Shown here: piece after piece, positions 53,804 through 63,727 of the stretch | How positions within the stretch are numbered: the first letter of the stretch is position 1 | Layout: every line of letters starts with the position of its first letter | Source of the DNA: Sthenelais limicola | Taxonomy: Eukaryota; Annelida; Polychaeta; Phyllodocida; Sigalionidae | Reading direction: 5' to 3' | Assembly: GCA_942159475.1 (NCBI GenBank) | Contig: OW804097.1 | Location: 6,167,685-6,231,684 of the forward strand | DNA: 64,000 nt | The notes under the pieces: model-generated | Seen by the model: the letters and a program-made list of their open reading frames with translations, nothing else | What the model was told of the DNA's origin: nothing | Databases searched by the model: none | Made by a program: the position numbers and the translations under genes

Positions 53804-55733
53804 GGGGTTACTGTTGCTCACCTGTTACCTCATTTGCAGCCAAGCAGACATCTTCGAGGAAGAAGGTGTGCTGGTATACTCGGCTGGGGAGGTAAGGGCC
53901 CTCACAGCAACATGGACTGCATTAATGTTCCTCCAGCCCCCTGCTCCTCCGCCTATGGAGTCGTGGCTCCACATCCTTGAAGCTAAGATGGAAGGACTAC
54001 ACGAGCAGCAAGTGGTAGGAATCACCGACCTCAGAACATGGCGGCTTCATGTTCAATTCATCAAGGATCATCTACCCACTCCACCAGTTCGCACGAAGCG
54101 AGCTCTACTAGGAGTGGTAGGAATGATCAGCCGATCTCTCTTCGGTACAGCTACCACAGACCAGATCGACGAGCTCCGAGCGGCAGTGGAGGCATCGCAG
54201 GCAGGCCTCAGTGTGATGTCTCACTTCCAGTCAGAGATGGTTTCTGTGGTAAACCAGACCCGTCTGTTCCTACGAGAGAATCGAGTCGACATCCAAAACC
54301 TGCAAGAGATAAGCCAAAATCTGACTGACCAGGTATCTGAAATTGTTCATCATTTAAATGGTTTTTCTAGAGATATTCATCGTATGCATATGAGAAGAGA
54401 GGTTGATCAGGCCCTAAGCCAAGTTGACCGCATTATGCTGGTATATTATAGGCAAATTGATTTATTCCATCGCCAGAGAACACACCTAGAGCACGGGTAC
54501 TTGACTGATGAAATATTACCTGAAGTACATTTAAATGAAATTCTTCACCAATTGAGTGAGAGGGGACACCAACCAATAGACGATGTTCGTTGGTACTACA
54601 GAAGTGTACAAGTTCAAATCATATCTGAGTCAGACGAGCAATTAGTTTATCAGGTGGTCATCCCTGCAGTTTCGGCTACTAAGTATTTACACTATAAACT
54701 AAGGTATTTCCCTACCCCTTATGGGCCATCCTACCTCAAAATCATCAAGGGCATCGCTGAATTAGCGATGGACAGTGTCTCTAGTGGTGCCTCTTTTGTT
54801 CCTAACCACTGCATGGGATACAGCCCAGCTGTATGTTCCTCTGCGTTGGAGAACCTAAAACCAACATGTGAAACAGAAATAATTTTAGGCAAAGGTCCAG
54901 TAAAGTGTCAGATAGAGATTAAGAAGCGTGGCAATGTCAGTAACGAAATATTCAGAGATTTTGAACAACTGTCATCGGTTATCCTTGCAGTATACTTTCC
55001 AGTCGAGACTGTATTAAGGTGTATCAGTAAGAAACCTATAAGAAATGTTTTTACCAAACACACACGGGTCACAGTAAACAGTGGCTGCGTCTTATATAGT
55101 GAAGATTGGAGGGTGCGCAGCATCGAGCAACATAATTCCACGATCAGAATTCCACCCCCCAAAGCCCTGTCCCTACCCTCTCTCAACTTAACCTATAGAA
55201 AGTTCGAAGACTATCCTGAGCTGAAGCAACAACTCCAGTTCAACAGCAGAATCGACGTCCCCCTAATTTCTCTGACCGATATTCCCCTTCCTCCTACGGT
55301 GCAACCTTTTTCCTTCTCCGCATCCACCACATGGGGATTCGCGACCCTCATGCTCACCCTAGCAATCGTGATTGGATTGATAGGAGTGGTGGTGTATGTG
55401 AAGAGGAAGAGAGACGGCTCTTGCCTCCCTCTCTTAGGTAAACGTCCTAACCAGAGTCTAGATAGACTACCCAGTAAACCTTCTGCCCCTCTTCCCTCCT
55501 TCCCCAATGTCTTTTCTAATTTATACCCATCCCAACAGCAACCCGCTGAAGAGATTCCACTGCAAGATTCTGAACCCCAGTCCCTTGGCGGTACTGACGA
55601 TCTCGAAAACCCGGAGACCCAACCCCTCCAAACTGACCCCTTATCCTCCTTTAGACAGAATACACCCCCAAAACCCCCTCGATCGATGGATATGAAGCAA
55701 AGATCTGCAGTACCCCGTGGAGTAGTGTGTTAA
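53772..55733 (+). CDS. env: envelope fusion glycoprotein, baculovirus-F/errantivirus type
   Basis: 653 residues, open throughout. A signal peptide (LLLLTCYLICSQA) is followed by a short first subunit. A furin site, RTKR (107-110), comes next, then a hydrophobic fusion-peptide-like segment with the family's SRSLFGT pattern. A long coiled-coil region and several N-glycosylation sites follow. There is a membrane segment at about 523-543 (LAIVIGLIGVVVYV) and a Pro-rich cytoplasmic tail of about 110 residues. This is the layout of class I F proteins of baculoviruses and insect gypsy retroviruses. It is the last gene of a truncated element in intron 2 of the host gene. Intactness may reflect recent insertion. 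Confidence 0.75.
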   Translation: MHKMAVGTVTKGLLLLTCYLICSQADIFEEEGVLVYSAGEVRALTATWTALMFLQPPAPPPMESWLHILEAKMEGLHEQQVVGITDLRTWRLHVQFIKDHLPTPPVRTKRALLGVVGMISRSLFGTATTDQIDELRAAVEASQAGLSVMSHFQSEMVSVVNQTRLFLRENRVDIQNLQEISQNLTDQVSEIVHHLNGFSRDIHRMHMRREVDQALSQVDRIMLVYYRQIDLFHRQRTHLEHGYLTDEILPEVHLNEILHQLSERGHQPIDDVRWYYRSVQVQIISESDEQLVYQVVIPAVSATKYLHYKLRYFPTPYGPSYLKIIKGIAELAMDSVSSGASFVPNHCMGYSPAVCSSALENLKPTCETEIILGKGPVKCQIEIKKRGNVSNEIFRDFEQLSSVILAVYFPVETVLRCISKKPIRNVFTKHTRVTVNSGCVLYSEDWRVRSIEQHNSTIRIPPPKALSLPSLNLTYRKFEDYPELKQQLQFNSRIDVPLISLTDIPLPPTVQPFSFSASTTWGFATLMLTLAIVIGLIGVVVYVKRKRDGSCLPLLGKRPNQSLDRLPSKPSAPLPSFPNVFSNLYPSQQQPAEEIPLQDSEPQSLGGTDDLENPETQPLQTDPLSSFRQNTPPKPPRSMDMKQRSAVPRGVVC

Positions 55734-55870
55734 AACAACGACTCAGATGAATATGTGGTGTGAGATAAAATTAAGCCGATATAATGTTAGTCTTAAGTGC
55801 AAATGTGAGCAGATTCTGATTTTAAAATGTTTTGTAGTGCTAATTTAATTTGAATCTAATGGTAATAATT

Positions 55871-57214
55871 ACAAAGGAGGTGTTGTCACGAAAGCTGTTT
55901 AGTTTACTCTAAAGCAGGCCTAGTGCTGGACTGTGGACAAAGTCCTCACCCCTTTCGTAGAATTTAATTAATTGGTCTAGTCACCAATTCCTACCTAGTA
56001 AGTACGCCCGGTGTTAGCTTGCAGTGGGACGCACTCTTCTGCTCAAGTTAGGGTGAGAAAGCTAGCTGTTATGTGAAGGAATAAGCCACCACTTGAGAGA
56101 GGACGATGAAGGACCCGTTCTCTGAAAGTAGGGTGAAGCAAAATGGGAGGTTGTCACGTTGTTGATGGAGTAGTGATACCACGGAGACCAGCCTAGGAAC
56201 GGTCGGTAGTCACTAGACCGATGTGCACACCTCAGCGGGCCATTTTTGGGTCGAGAGAAGGGCTGAAAATATAAAAGAATCTTGTCAGTCTTCTAGACCA
56301 GAGGAGCCAGGCTCCCAAAGGAAATGTATAAGTATGTACCAGTGTCGCCACCTTGAGGATGTTCACGGCGACAGGTACCTAGAAAGTGTATAAGATACAT
56401 GCTGCCACCTTACGGACGTTAAGTAGTGATAGGCAGCCCAAGAACGAGTAAAAGTATAAGGCAATATTCAAAGACTGCGTGAAAATGCCTGAGACGTTTC
56501 TACGGGGAGAACCCATAGACCAGCAAAGCCGAGATATTGATGAACAATACATTAAACTCAAAAGACAGTGCGGTAATACGCCACCTAGTGAAAACTCTTA
56601 AGAGACTGTGTTTACGAATTATCCGAGGCGGGTTCGCCGTACCTCAGTAATAATTTTTACGCTAAGGCATTGTAAAATCTTTAGCTATTATTTTGATTTA
56701 GGGGAGTGATTTCTTTCTCTGTACTTCTCTAGATTGTCCTATTTTTGCATTTTTCAATTGTATAAACATGTATGTACTTACGGGAGAAAGGGAGCCTCGA
56801 TCCACATAGGGATGGCCGCTGTGAATTCGTCCGGCGGGCCAAAGGTTAAAAATCCCGTAGATAAAAATACTGGATCGAGGTGCCCCAACGTAAATAAAGG
56901 TCTCTCATGTGGAATTAGATATCGGGCATCAAACTCCCAAATCTAATGAAGCAAGAGGGTAGAATTTGACTGGGGATGGCAATGGATTCGTGAGTGGAAG
57001 AAAAGTGATGCCCACTTATGGTTCTAGGTCGGGGGTTCCGGTTCGGCAGAACTCGGTCAGCCAAGGGGGTCGCCGCTCGGTGATACTCGGGGTTGCTCGG
57101 GGGTTGTCGGCCGGAAACTAAAATGAGGGTTGCGTCGATGTGTTGTCTGCTCCTAGAGTGGTTCGGAGAACTATGTTGTACACAGTTCTCCGAACCAAAT
57201 GAGATTGGGACGTA
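55871..57214 (+). other. polypurine tract and probable LTR of the env element
   Basis: ACAAAGGAGG (55871-55880) directly precedes TGTTGTCACGAAAG (55881), a plausible polypurine tract and LTR start. A TATA-like box followed by an initiator-like site lies at about 56262-56285 (AATATAAAAGAATCTTGTCA). GTTGTCACG recurs at about 56154. No 5' LTR exists for comparison, so the right end is undefined and the length is a guess. Confidence 0.4.
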
Positions 57215-57279
57215 TGTAAAATTGACAAGCCCAAATTGTCTAATTTTAAGTTAAAGTTGTCTCATTCAGCCAGACATTC
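57215..57279 (+). repeat. 65-bp direct repeat, copy 2
   Basis: Exact copy of 52751-52815 with different sequence on both sides. It repeats a piece of pol downstream of env, showing a second truncated copy or a tandem rearrangement. Confidence 0.95.
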
Positions 57280-60190
57280 GTCGCGCCCCTACCGGCCAGA
57301 AGGCTACCCACACTTTCTTACCGCCACAACGCTCGCGGATTTCTTATCATCCCAAAGTCCAAAGGTACAGGTGAGGTCCAGGTCTGACCGTTATCTCAAA
57401 GTCAATCACGTGGGAAAGGAGGGGAGGGGCTGACCGCCAGGTCAAGGGAGGGGAGGGAATACAGATTAAAGAGTGGGAGGGAGAGGGGAGGGGAGATAAC
57501 CCCGTGACCTGGTCACCACCCAAAGAGATTGGTCAGAGTGGCAGTGGTCACTCTGAGCCTCGTTTTTAATAAGTGTCTGTCATTGTTATCCTGTGGCTGA
57601 TTGGATCTCTAATGTAACCTGTCAATTAATTGGACCAACGAGACCAAAGCCAATCAGCGCAGGACCAGTGTATTTCGTCCTAATCTGTCTAGTATAAAAA
57701 TAAAGGAAAGATGGAAATCGGTCTCTTCCGAGGCTGGTACTGATTTGAAGCATACATCTCTGTGTGTTGCGTTGATTAATTTCTCGCCCAACTACTGACC
57801 CTGAATTATTACGAAGAATGACCCGCATTTCTTCAATGTGACTGAAAACATTATATTTTATTATAATCTCATACAGTTCATCAAATTACTCTGATCTAAT
57901 TCTATAGACAGACCGAGTCCTACGGGACTCACTTGACCAAACCCGAGTTGCTGCAACAACGCGGATGAGGTCACAATCGGGGTTACCACACTCACTAAGC
58001 AACAACAACAGTTGCCCAGGTGAGCTCAGGTAGAACGTTCATTTCTGAGGCCCAGCCTCAGTTGTGGTAGCGCTATCCAGGTGAAACACACGTCCCACCC
58101 TAAACCACCTAATTTGGGCGGGTCCTCCAAATGCAAATGGGAATGTTTAAACAGTCCTGTAGCAAAAACGACTGGACAAAATCCTCCATATTCTGGTCAA
58201 ATTACCTTTAGATTGATTGGACCAGAATGGAACAATTAGTAGTTCTTGACCAATGGTAGCTGAGAGTACAGCTTTAATAGTGACAAAGAAATAGGGACCG
58301 CCCCCATGCACCCCCACCCCCACTTCCCGTCCCACCCCCATGCACCCCCACCCCACGCACCCTATACTAAAAAAGAAACACATGAGATATTGCCAATTTT
58401 ATTATTTTATCTAGATCCAACTGAAATAAAGTCAGGGGTGTAAGGGTAATAACAGAAATCTGGGCCCAATGATATTAATCAGTTGCCATAGCAACGATAA
58501 ACAGAAAGAACCTACCCAAACTATCCCCATAGTAACTCCATGATGTCAGCTTCATAGACACCAAATTATTTTCATATATCTCAACATATCTTTTTCCCAA
58601 CATTTTTTTACATTTGATGACGAGTCACAAGAATTAACCATATGCAGGCCTACACCGGGCCCACACACAGCTACTGCTATAATAGATACTTGAATTACAG
58701 TGGTATTAAAAGTGAAGGTACCTCGAATCGGCAAAAACGGAATTACAGTGGTACTATGGATTTTGTTCAAACACCGATCATGAAGCAACAATAAGTTTTT
58801 TGCCCTATTAATGCACACCAAACTATTGCTAAACAACATTGCAAGAGATCTGCTGATTCAGATTTTATATTAAACCATTCATTTAAGTATAGGCAAGACC
58901 TTGCCGCCATATAGCTGCGACGAGGCCTGAACTCGGGTTGAACAGACCTATATTGCATGTGTCAACATTGAATTTTGAACTTTATTATTGTCTTTATTAT
59001 GGTGGAATAAATATTCTATGTTCGCCAAACCTCTCCTTCATGTTCTCATTTAATCAATTGTTCATATAATATAATCATTCAAAATATATCCTATGCTTAA
59101 ATGCCTCCCACAACAGACTATCTATAATTGAAAGAAAACACAGGAGCTGAACTCCCCCGGTACCCATGTAATTCGAATTACGGAGACAGGCGTAAGCACA
59201 GTGCTTAGGGCCCATAGTGACATATCAAGGTATACTGGTATTTGTTCAAATGTCAGCGCAAGAACTCTGTTACCCATAATTGGGCCACTCTTAAAATGTA
59301 AATCTAGCTACCGCCCAAGTATTACACAACTGTCAAGACCTGCAATACATGGCACAAGTTAAAAGTCTATAATGCTGCAAATTATCGTTAACTGATCTTG
59401 ATTTTCAATTTCAATTTATCAATGTTAGATTTCAAGGATAAAATGAAGTTATATAATACTATCTGTGAAGATAAACAGCCCACTAGACGAGGAGGTGCTA
59501 GTGGCAGAGCAAAGCAATGCCTGCATTTACCATGACGTCATAATGCACCCCCGCCCACCCAGGGGCTATTTTTTAGTCTGGCAAATCCGTCTCGCTCACC
59601 CAACTACCTATGTTTTCGCTGCCCATGGGAGAAACCAAGTACGGATTTGCCATCCTCAACATGTTTAAGAAGCAAAACGTCGGGGTTCATAGTGTCTATA
59701 TTGTACTCGTAATGCACATACCCTGATTTCCCAACGCATGTCTAGCGATGTCCAGTGCTTAAGCCTTAACCCCCCTCGGCCGTACGGTAACACTCCGTTA
59801 CCTTCGTGTAATGACATCATAGTCTCGGGGATTCCCCACCGGAACCCTACCCAGAACGAGGCCCATGTAATGACGTCATAGCAGCAGGGAATCCACAGCG
59901 CCGATCGGCGATGTGGAGATTAAAGCTAAGAAACGAAACGATTTGGAAGGCGTCGGGAGACGCCATAGGAGGGAGGTGGGTGGGATGGTGGGCAATGTCA
60001 ACGTACAAATAATTCCATGTTTAGTAAAGTAAATAGCCCAAGACTTCTCCTGTTGTGACGATATCCTGCCGATTCCTGGTGCCACATATACTCTCGAACC
60101 AGATGTAATGGAACATCTTATAATTTAATGGAACATGATATTGTAACTTGGTTGTACTGAAATATTGTGTTTTTTTCTGTGAAATTCCAG
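57280..60190. other. intron 2, right part, no gene seen
   Basis: 57420-57500 is G-rich. A TATA-like GTATAAAAATAAAG at about 57691 could belong to a retroelement LTR. 58290-58365 is a CACCCCC-rich tract. CTAAACCACCTAATTT occurs at about 58100 and also at 52238, linking the flanks of the env element. 59500-59900 has three TGACGTCATA or TGACATCATA boxes in GC-richer sequence, possibly regulatory. No ORF is convincing. Confidence 0.4.
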
Positions 60191-60213
60191 ATAATAAATG
60201 TGGCAGAGGCTAA
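60191..60213 (+). CDS. SAP-CARD host gene, exon 3 (23-nt microexon)
   Basis: A pyrimidine-rich acceptor (TTTTTTTCTGTGAAATTCCAG) and strong donor (GTGAGTA) bound 23 bases reading IINVAEA plus AA. Entry phase 0 and exit phase 2 are exactly what is needed to connect exon 2 to exon 4, where AA+C gives Asn. It is short, so the call rests on splice-site quality and phase. Confidence 0.45.
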
Positions 60214-60279
60214 GTGAGTATATGACGTCCTTTGGCTAACTGAACTTTAGTATAGTTTTAGTATAGTTTGTGCTGAAGC

Positions 60280-60352
60280 CTCCCTCTCCTTCCCTCCCTT
60301 TCTCTCTCCCATCTCCCTTCTCTAGTCTACTCCTCTCTCTCCTCTCTCTCTC

Positions 60353-60388
<36 letters not shown>

Positions 60389-60442
60389 CCCTCTCCTCTC
60401 TCTCTCACTCTCTCTCTCTCTCTCTCTCTCTCTCCTTTCACT
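60280..60442. repeat. CT microsatellite
   Basis: A long (CT)n/(TCTC)n tract with CCT interruptions in intron 3. The Arg/Glu and Ser/Leu frames across it are artefacts. Confidence 0.95.
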
Positions 60443-60469
60443 GAAATGGGGTGGTACATGGGATGTTTG

Positions 60470-61108
60470 AATGCACATCACAAGAAAATATGACATGTAT
60501 TATATATGTTCTTTTATTATATGCGCATTCCATATGAGAGGTGCTATAAAATATTCATATAGTATGCATACTATATGAACTACTTCGTCACCAAGTCGGC
60601 CACTGTTATGCACCAAGTTTTATGCCTATATAATAAATAAAGATTGGAACTCGCTTGAAATAATCGGCATTGTGCTTATGTGGACAAATCTAGTCCAATA
60701 AATTTTCGATTATTGCCGGCTCGTTCCATTCTCTCTATATATATGGTCTTCCAATATACATTGTTTATATAGGTCATAAAGCAATCCATCCTCACCCAAC
60801 CCCTATCTTCTTTTGCACATAATTTTATATGAGTTCTAGTTAGCAGACAAAGGGGACAATCCACATTTGTATATATATGTGCATCCCACTTGAGAGGTGC
60901 AATGAAAATATTGTATAGTATGCGTAAGATAAAAGTTTTAATTGGTTTTCATCTAGCTTTTAGATACTTAATGATGATTCAAAAACACAAAACCAAGGTT
61001 TATATTTCATTAGAAAATTTTTAAGCATATATATTAACAAGTTGGTCAGAGCAGTGGGAATATCACTCCTTGCTGTGCTGAGGTCTTTTATTTTTACTTT
61101 TATTCTAG
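60470..61108. other. intron 3 remainder, nothing recognised
   Basis: AT-rich. A TGCAC/CTTGAGAGGTGCAAT.AAAATATT-type sequence occurs twice (about 60535 and 60890), each followed by ATATAGTATGC, a short dispersed repeat. Confidence 0.35.
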
Positions 61109-61304
61109 CTCTGACACCAGCCATAAACCATGGGAGGAGAACCATAGGGAAGGGCTAAAGATGGTCTCTGAAGATAAGGCACTGGTCAGCAAGCTGTTTG
61201 ATGGCCAGTCATTACTGAGGTCAGACATAATCTTGTCTGACAAGTTCTGGGACATGTTGGTGCAGAAAAAAGTTGTTGATGAGAAGTTGAAATCTGATAT
61301 ACAG
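61109..61304 (+). CDS. SAP-CARD host gene, exon 4 (CARD, first half)
   Basis: Acceptor TTTTATTCTAG and donor ATACAG|GTATTT. Entering in phase 2, 65 codons read SDTSHKPWEENHREGLKMVS and on, containing helices with the CARD pattern: HR..L at the start, LVSKLF, then SDKFWDMLVQKKVVDEKLKSDI, matching the hydrophobic spacing of CARD helices 1-4. CARDs mediate homotypic assembly in apoptosis and innate immune signalling. It exits in phase 0. Confidence 0.6.
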
Positions 61305-61453
61305 GTATTTTAAACATACTTTCCTATTTGGTTATTTGGCCATTTACACACACTTTAAGAGAAAGGCTCTTCCTCATTACATTATTTTCCAAACCTTGAT
61401 GTTTTGATTGCTTGTAGAGCATAAATAAATCATGGATGCAATACATTTTCCAG

Positions 61454-61626
61454 GCCTTTGATTCCAAGGAATTCCAGGTGTATGATTTGGTGGGGCGCCT
61501 GATGAGAGGCAAGGTGCACCAAGTCCATGGCTTCTTCTGGGTGCTTGTCAATACAGATCAGGACCATATTGTAGAGAAGCTGGGCTTCCCTGCCAAAAAC
61601 TACTTTGATGTCCAGCTGATTATAAA
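61454..61626 (+). CDS. SAP-CARD host gene, exon 5 (CARD, second half)
   Basis: Acceptor TTTTCCAG and donor AA|GTAAGT. 57 codons plus two bases, phase 0 entry. FQVYDLVGRLMRGKVHQVHG, then FFWVLVNTDQDHIVEKLG, fits CARD helices 5 and 6 (…LL..L..RG..AF..F…L…..HL.E.L). About 15 further residues follow. Exit phase 2 requires another exon to the right, not seen before the Penelope-like element; it may lie beyond the window. Confidence 0.6.
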
Positions 61627-62011
61627 GTAAGTAAAAAGTTTAAATGATTCTGAAGATGGTAAGAATCACTCAAGTCGACAACTACCACTCCAATATATAT
61701 AGAGGAATTGTGTAAGGAATGTGTAAACCCACGACACATAATGTGTACTAGGTGACACATAATGTGTCGTTAATGTGTAGGAAGTGAGAATAAGAGGTTC
61801 GATGGAATTGATGGATATTCATTGATGGTTCAATAAATAAAAAATTTTGTATATGAAATATAGTTATTAAGAGTCGGATCTATAGGTTTAAGTCCGATAA
61901 GTTACTTGAAGTTTATTTAAGTTAAGTGGAAAGGTTATAAGAGGGGCAGAGTCAAATCTATAATTTGAAGCTCGACAGTATAGTAGTCTATACTTAACCT
62001 TACTGTGAATT
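61627..62011. other. intron with small palindromes
   Basis: GACACATAATGTGT occurs twice at about 61733-61768, each an ACACATAATGTGT palindrome. No gene is seen. Confidence 0.4.
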
Positions 62012-62692
62012 TTAGTCAAGGTAGCCGGAGTCGTTTAGGTAGGGACCCAGGATCCGAGCTGCACATCTGTCCAGTATCCTAACGATCTGATGTAGGTGAT
62101 ACAGCACCTGGTTAATATCTCGGTGGCTAATGGGGAGGCTTTCTTGGTTCTTCCCAGCGGCTGGGGTGGCTGGTATGCTGTGGGGGGAGCTGATTGATGC
62201 ATTGTTCTCCACTGTAATTCGTAAGTTAGGTACAGTTTCGACTGTACGGCTTCGGGGATTTGGGGTTGGGCGAATGGTCACTTGGGTGTGAGGGTTGACT
62301 GTCTGGCTCAGAGTCAGGCTTGGGTTTGGGTAGCTTCATCTATGGTGTTGGGGATGGGGCTGGGGGCTGGTTGCAGGTCAACCATGACCTCTTCCGGCTG
62401 GTTTTCGTTGCTCAGGGTCAAATTAGAGAAGTTGGCCATTATATCTTCCGTGTGGGGGATCAGCTCTTTTTCAGGATACTCGATCTGAGGTGAGGTATGT
62501 GGGGATTCTTTTACGACTTCCATGGTGGGTTTTGAGGGTTGGGAGTGGGTGTGACTGTGGGAGCGGTGGTGGTATGATTTCTTGTCAGATGAGTGGCTGC
62601 TTTTTGACTTGCTGTGGTTTTCTTTTTCACTGCGGTGACTGGTTTTGGAGGGGTTGTCATATCTTTAGTGCGGTGATACCGTCTACGTTTCT
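62012..62692 (-). pseudogene. tail of the Penelope-like ORF or a second small ORF, broken
   Basis: Minus-strand fragments: a Lys/Arg- and Thr/Pro-rich stretch (RLKKRRRYHRTKDMTTPPKP) directly after the GIY-YIG ORF but one frame away, an acidic stretch (62523-62314), and a piece ending HLHQIVRILDRCAARILGPY (62281-62012). Codon texture suggests one former reading frame with indels. No domain is recognised. Confidence 0.4.
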
Positions 62693-63727
62693 TTAGACGG
62701 AGGGAGGTTTGGTGGGTTGAACATGATCGATGAGGGGGTTGGGTTGGGGGGAGGGGCTCCTCATTCGCTTCTTTCGGAAGGATGAGGAACTCGCTGATGT
62801 CAAATTCATCTTCTTTGGGGGGGGGGGGGGGGGTTGATTTTGACTTCCATCAAGGGTAGTATGGGAGTCTTGGGCGGGGGGGGGGGAGGGGTCGTCGGCT
62901 TGTTGGTGGCCTGAAGGTCCTTCCCTGCAAATGTGATTCACTGGTGTTATAGTGGGTTCTACATGGGGGGATTTGCGAAATGTGGAGTTTAATACAGAGT
63001 TTAAAGAGTTGTTCATTTTAGGTAGATGTCTCTTATGTGAGCCGTAGGGAGCCCTTAACAGGTGGCTCTTATGGATAAGTATTGGTACATGGTTCCCAAT
63101 AGAGGGTAGGGGGTCGTCACAGTGGTATTGGCGATGGTGTTGGAGAAGGCAACAACGTCTGGTGAAATAGCGAAGGCAGGGAAAACACACAAACCTACCT
63201 TCACCGTCTGGGTGACATGATCGTATGTGTCTTAGGACACACTGGTCATCGTTGCGGGTGACTTCAGAGCATTTAGGGCAGCGATATGTCATCTGGCTGG
63301 CCATTGGGATGTGTGTTGTCGGTGACAATCCAAATCCGAATGGGGGATGTTTACGTTTACAAATGGAGGTTCTTCCCTGAGGTTGTATTGAGTCTAGGAG
63401 GCGAATCCATCCTTCTTCAAGTCTTAGGCGGGTATTTGTATCTTTAGCAGATGAATCAAGTAAAGTAACTGTCAATTCTGTAGTTTGGAGGTCATGGTCA
63501 AGAAAATGCTTAGCCACTGGCTGTGTTCGATCCCATGTTGCTATATTTTGTTGGTGCTCATAGATATGCCGTCTGATGTTACGGCCTGTCTGTCCGATGT
63601 AGATCTTGCGACAGAGGGGGCAATTTATAGCATAAACAATGCTGTAGGAATCACAAGTGTTGTGTCCCACTACTTTGTGGGGTTTGTTGGAGGTGGGGGA
63701 TCTTATTGTGGTTGTACTGTTTATCAT
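62693..63727 (-). CDS. GIY-YIG endonuclease with C-terminal C2H2 fingers (Penelope-like)
   Basis: The GIY-YIG domain (residues about 25-120) shows SIVYAINC, IYIGQTGRNIRRHIYEH (catalytic Tyr, Arg and His) and the metal-binding Glu in LRLEEGWIRLLDSIQPQG. In Penelope-like elements this domain nicks target DNA and normally ends the protein. Here the frame continues about 220 residues with two zinc fingers, CPKC…H-x4-H and CFPCLRYFTRRCCLLQHHRQ (C-x2-C-x12-H-x4-H), then a Pro-rich basic tail ending at 62693. The first codons in this frame (MINSTTTIRSPTSNKPHK) belong to the element's Cys-rich linker, preceded by a frameshift. Confidence 0.7.
   Translation of the reverse strand: MINSTTTIRSPTSNKPHKVVGHNTCDSYSIVYAINCPLCRKIYIGQTGRNIRRHIYEHQQNIATWDRTQPVAKHFLDHDLQTTELTVTLLDSSAKDTNTRLRLEEGWIRLLDSIQPQGRTSICKRKHPPFGFGLSPTTHIPMASQMTYRCPKCSEVTRNDDQCVLRHIRSCHPDGEGRFVCFPCLRYFTRRCCLLQHHRQYHCDDPLPSIGNHVPILIHKSHLLRAPYGSHKRHLPKMNNSLNSVLNSTFRKSPHVEPTITPVNHICREGPSGHQQADDPSPPPAQDSHTTLDGSQNQPPPPPPKKMNLTSASSSSFRKKRMRSPSPQPNPLIDHVQPTKPPSV

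Noticed and set aside
60236..60496. Arg/Glu-repeat and Ser/Leu-repeat ORFs
   Set aside because: They come from a CT microsatellite.
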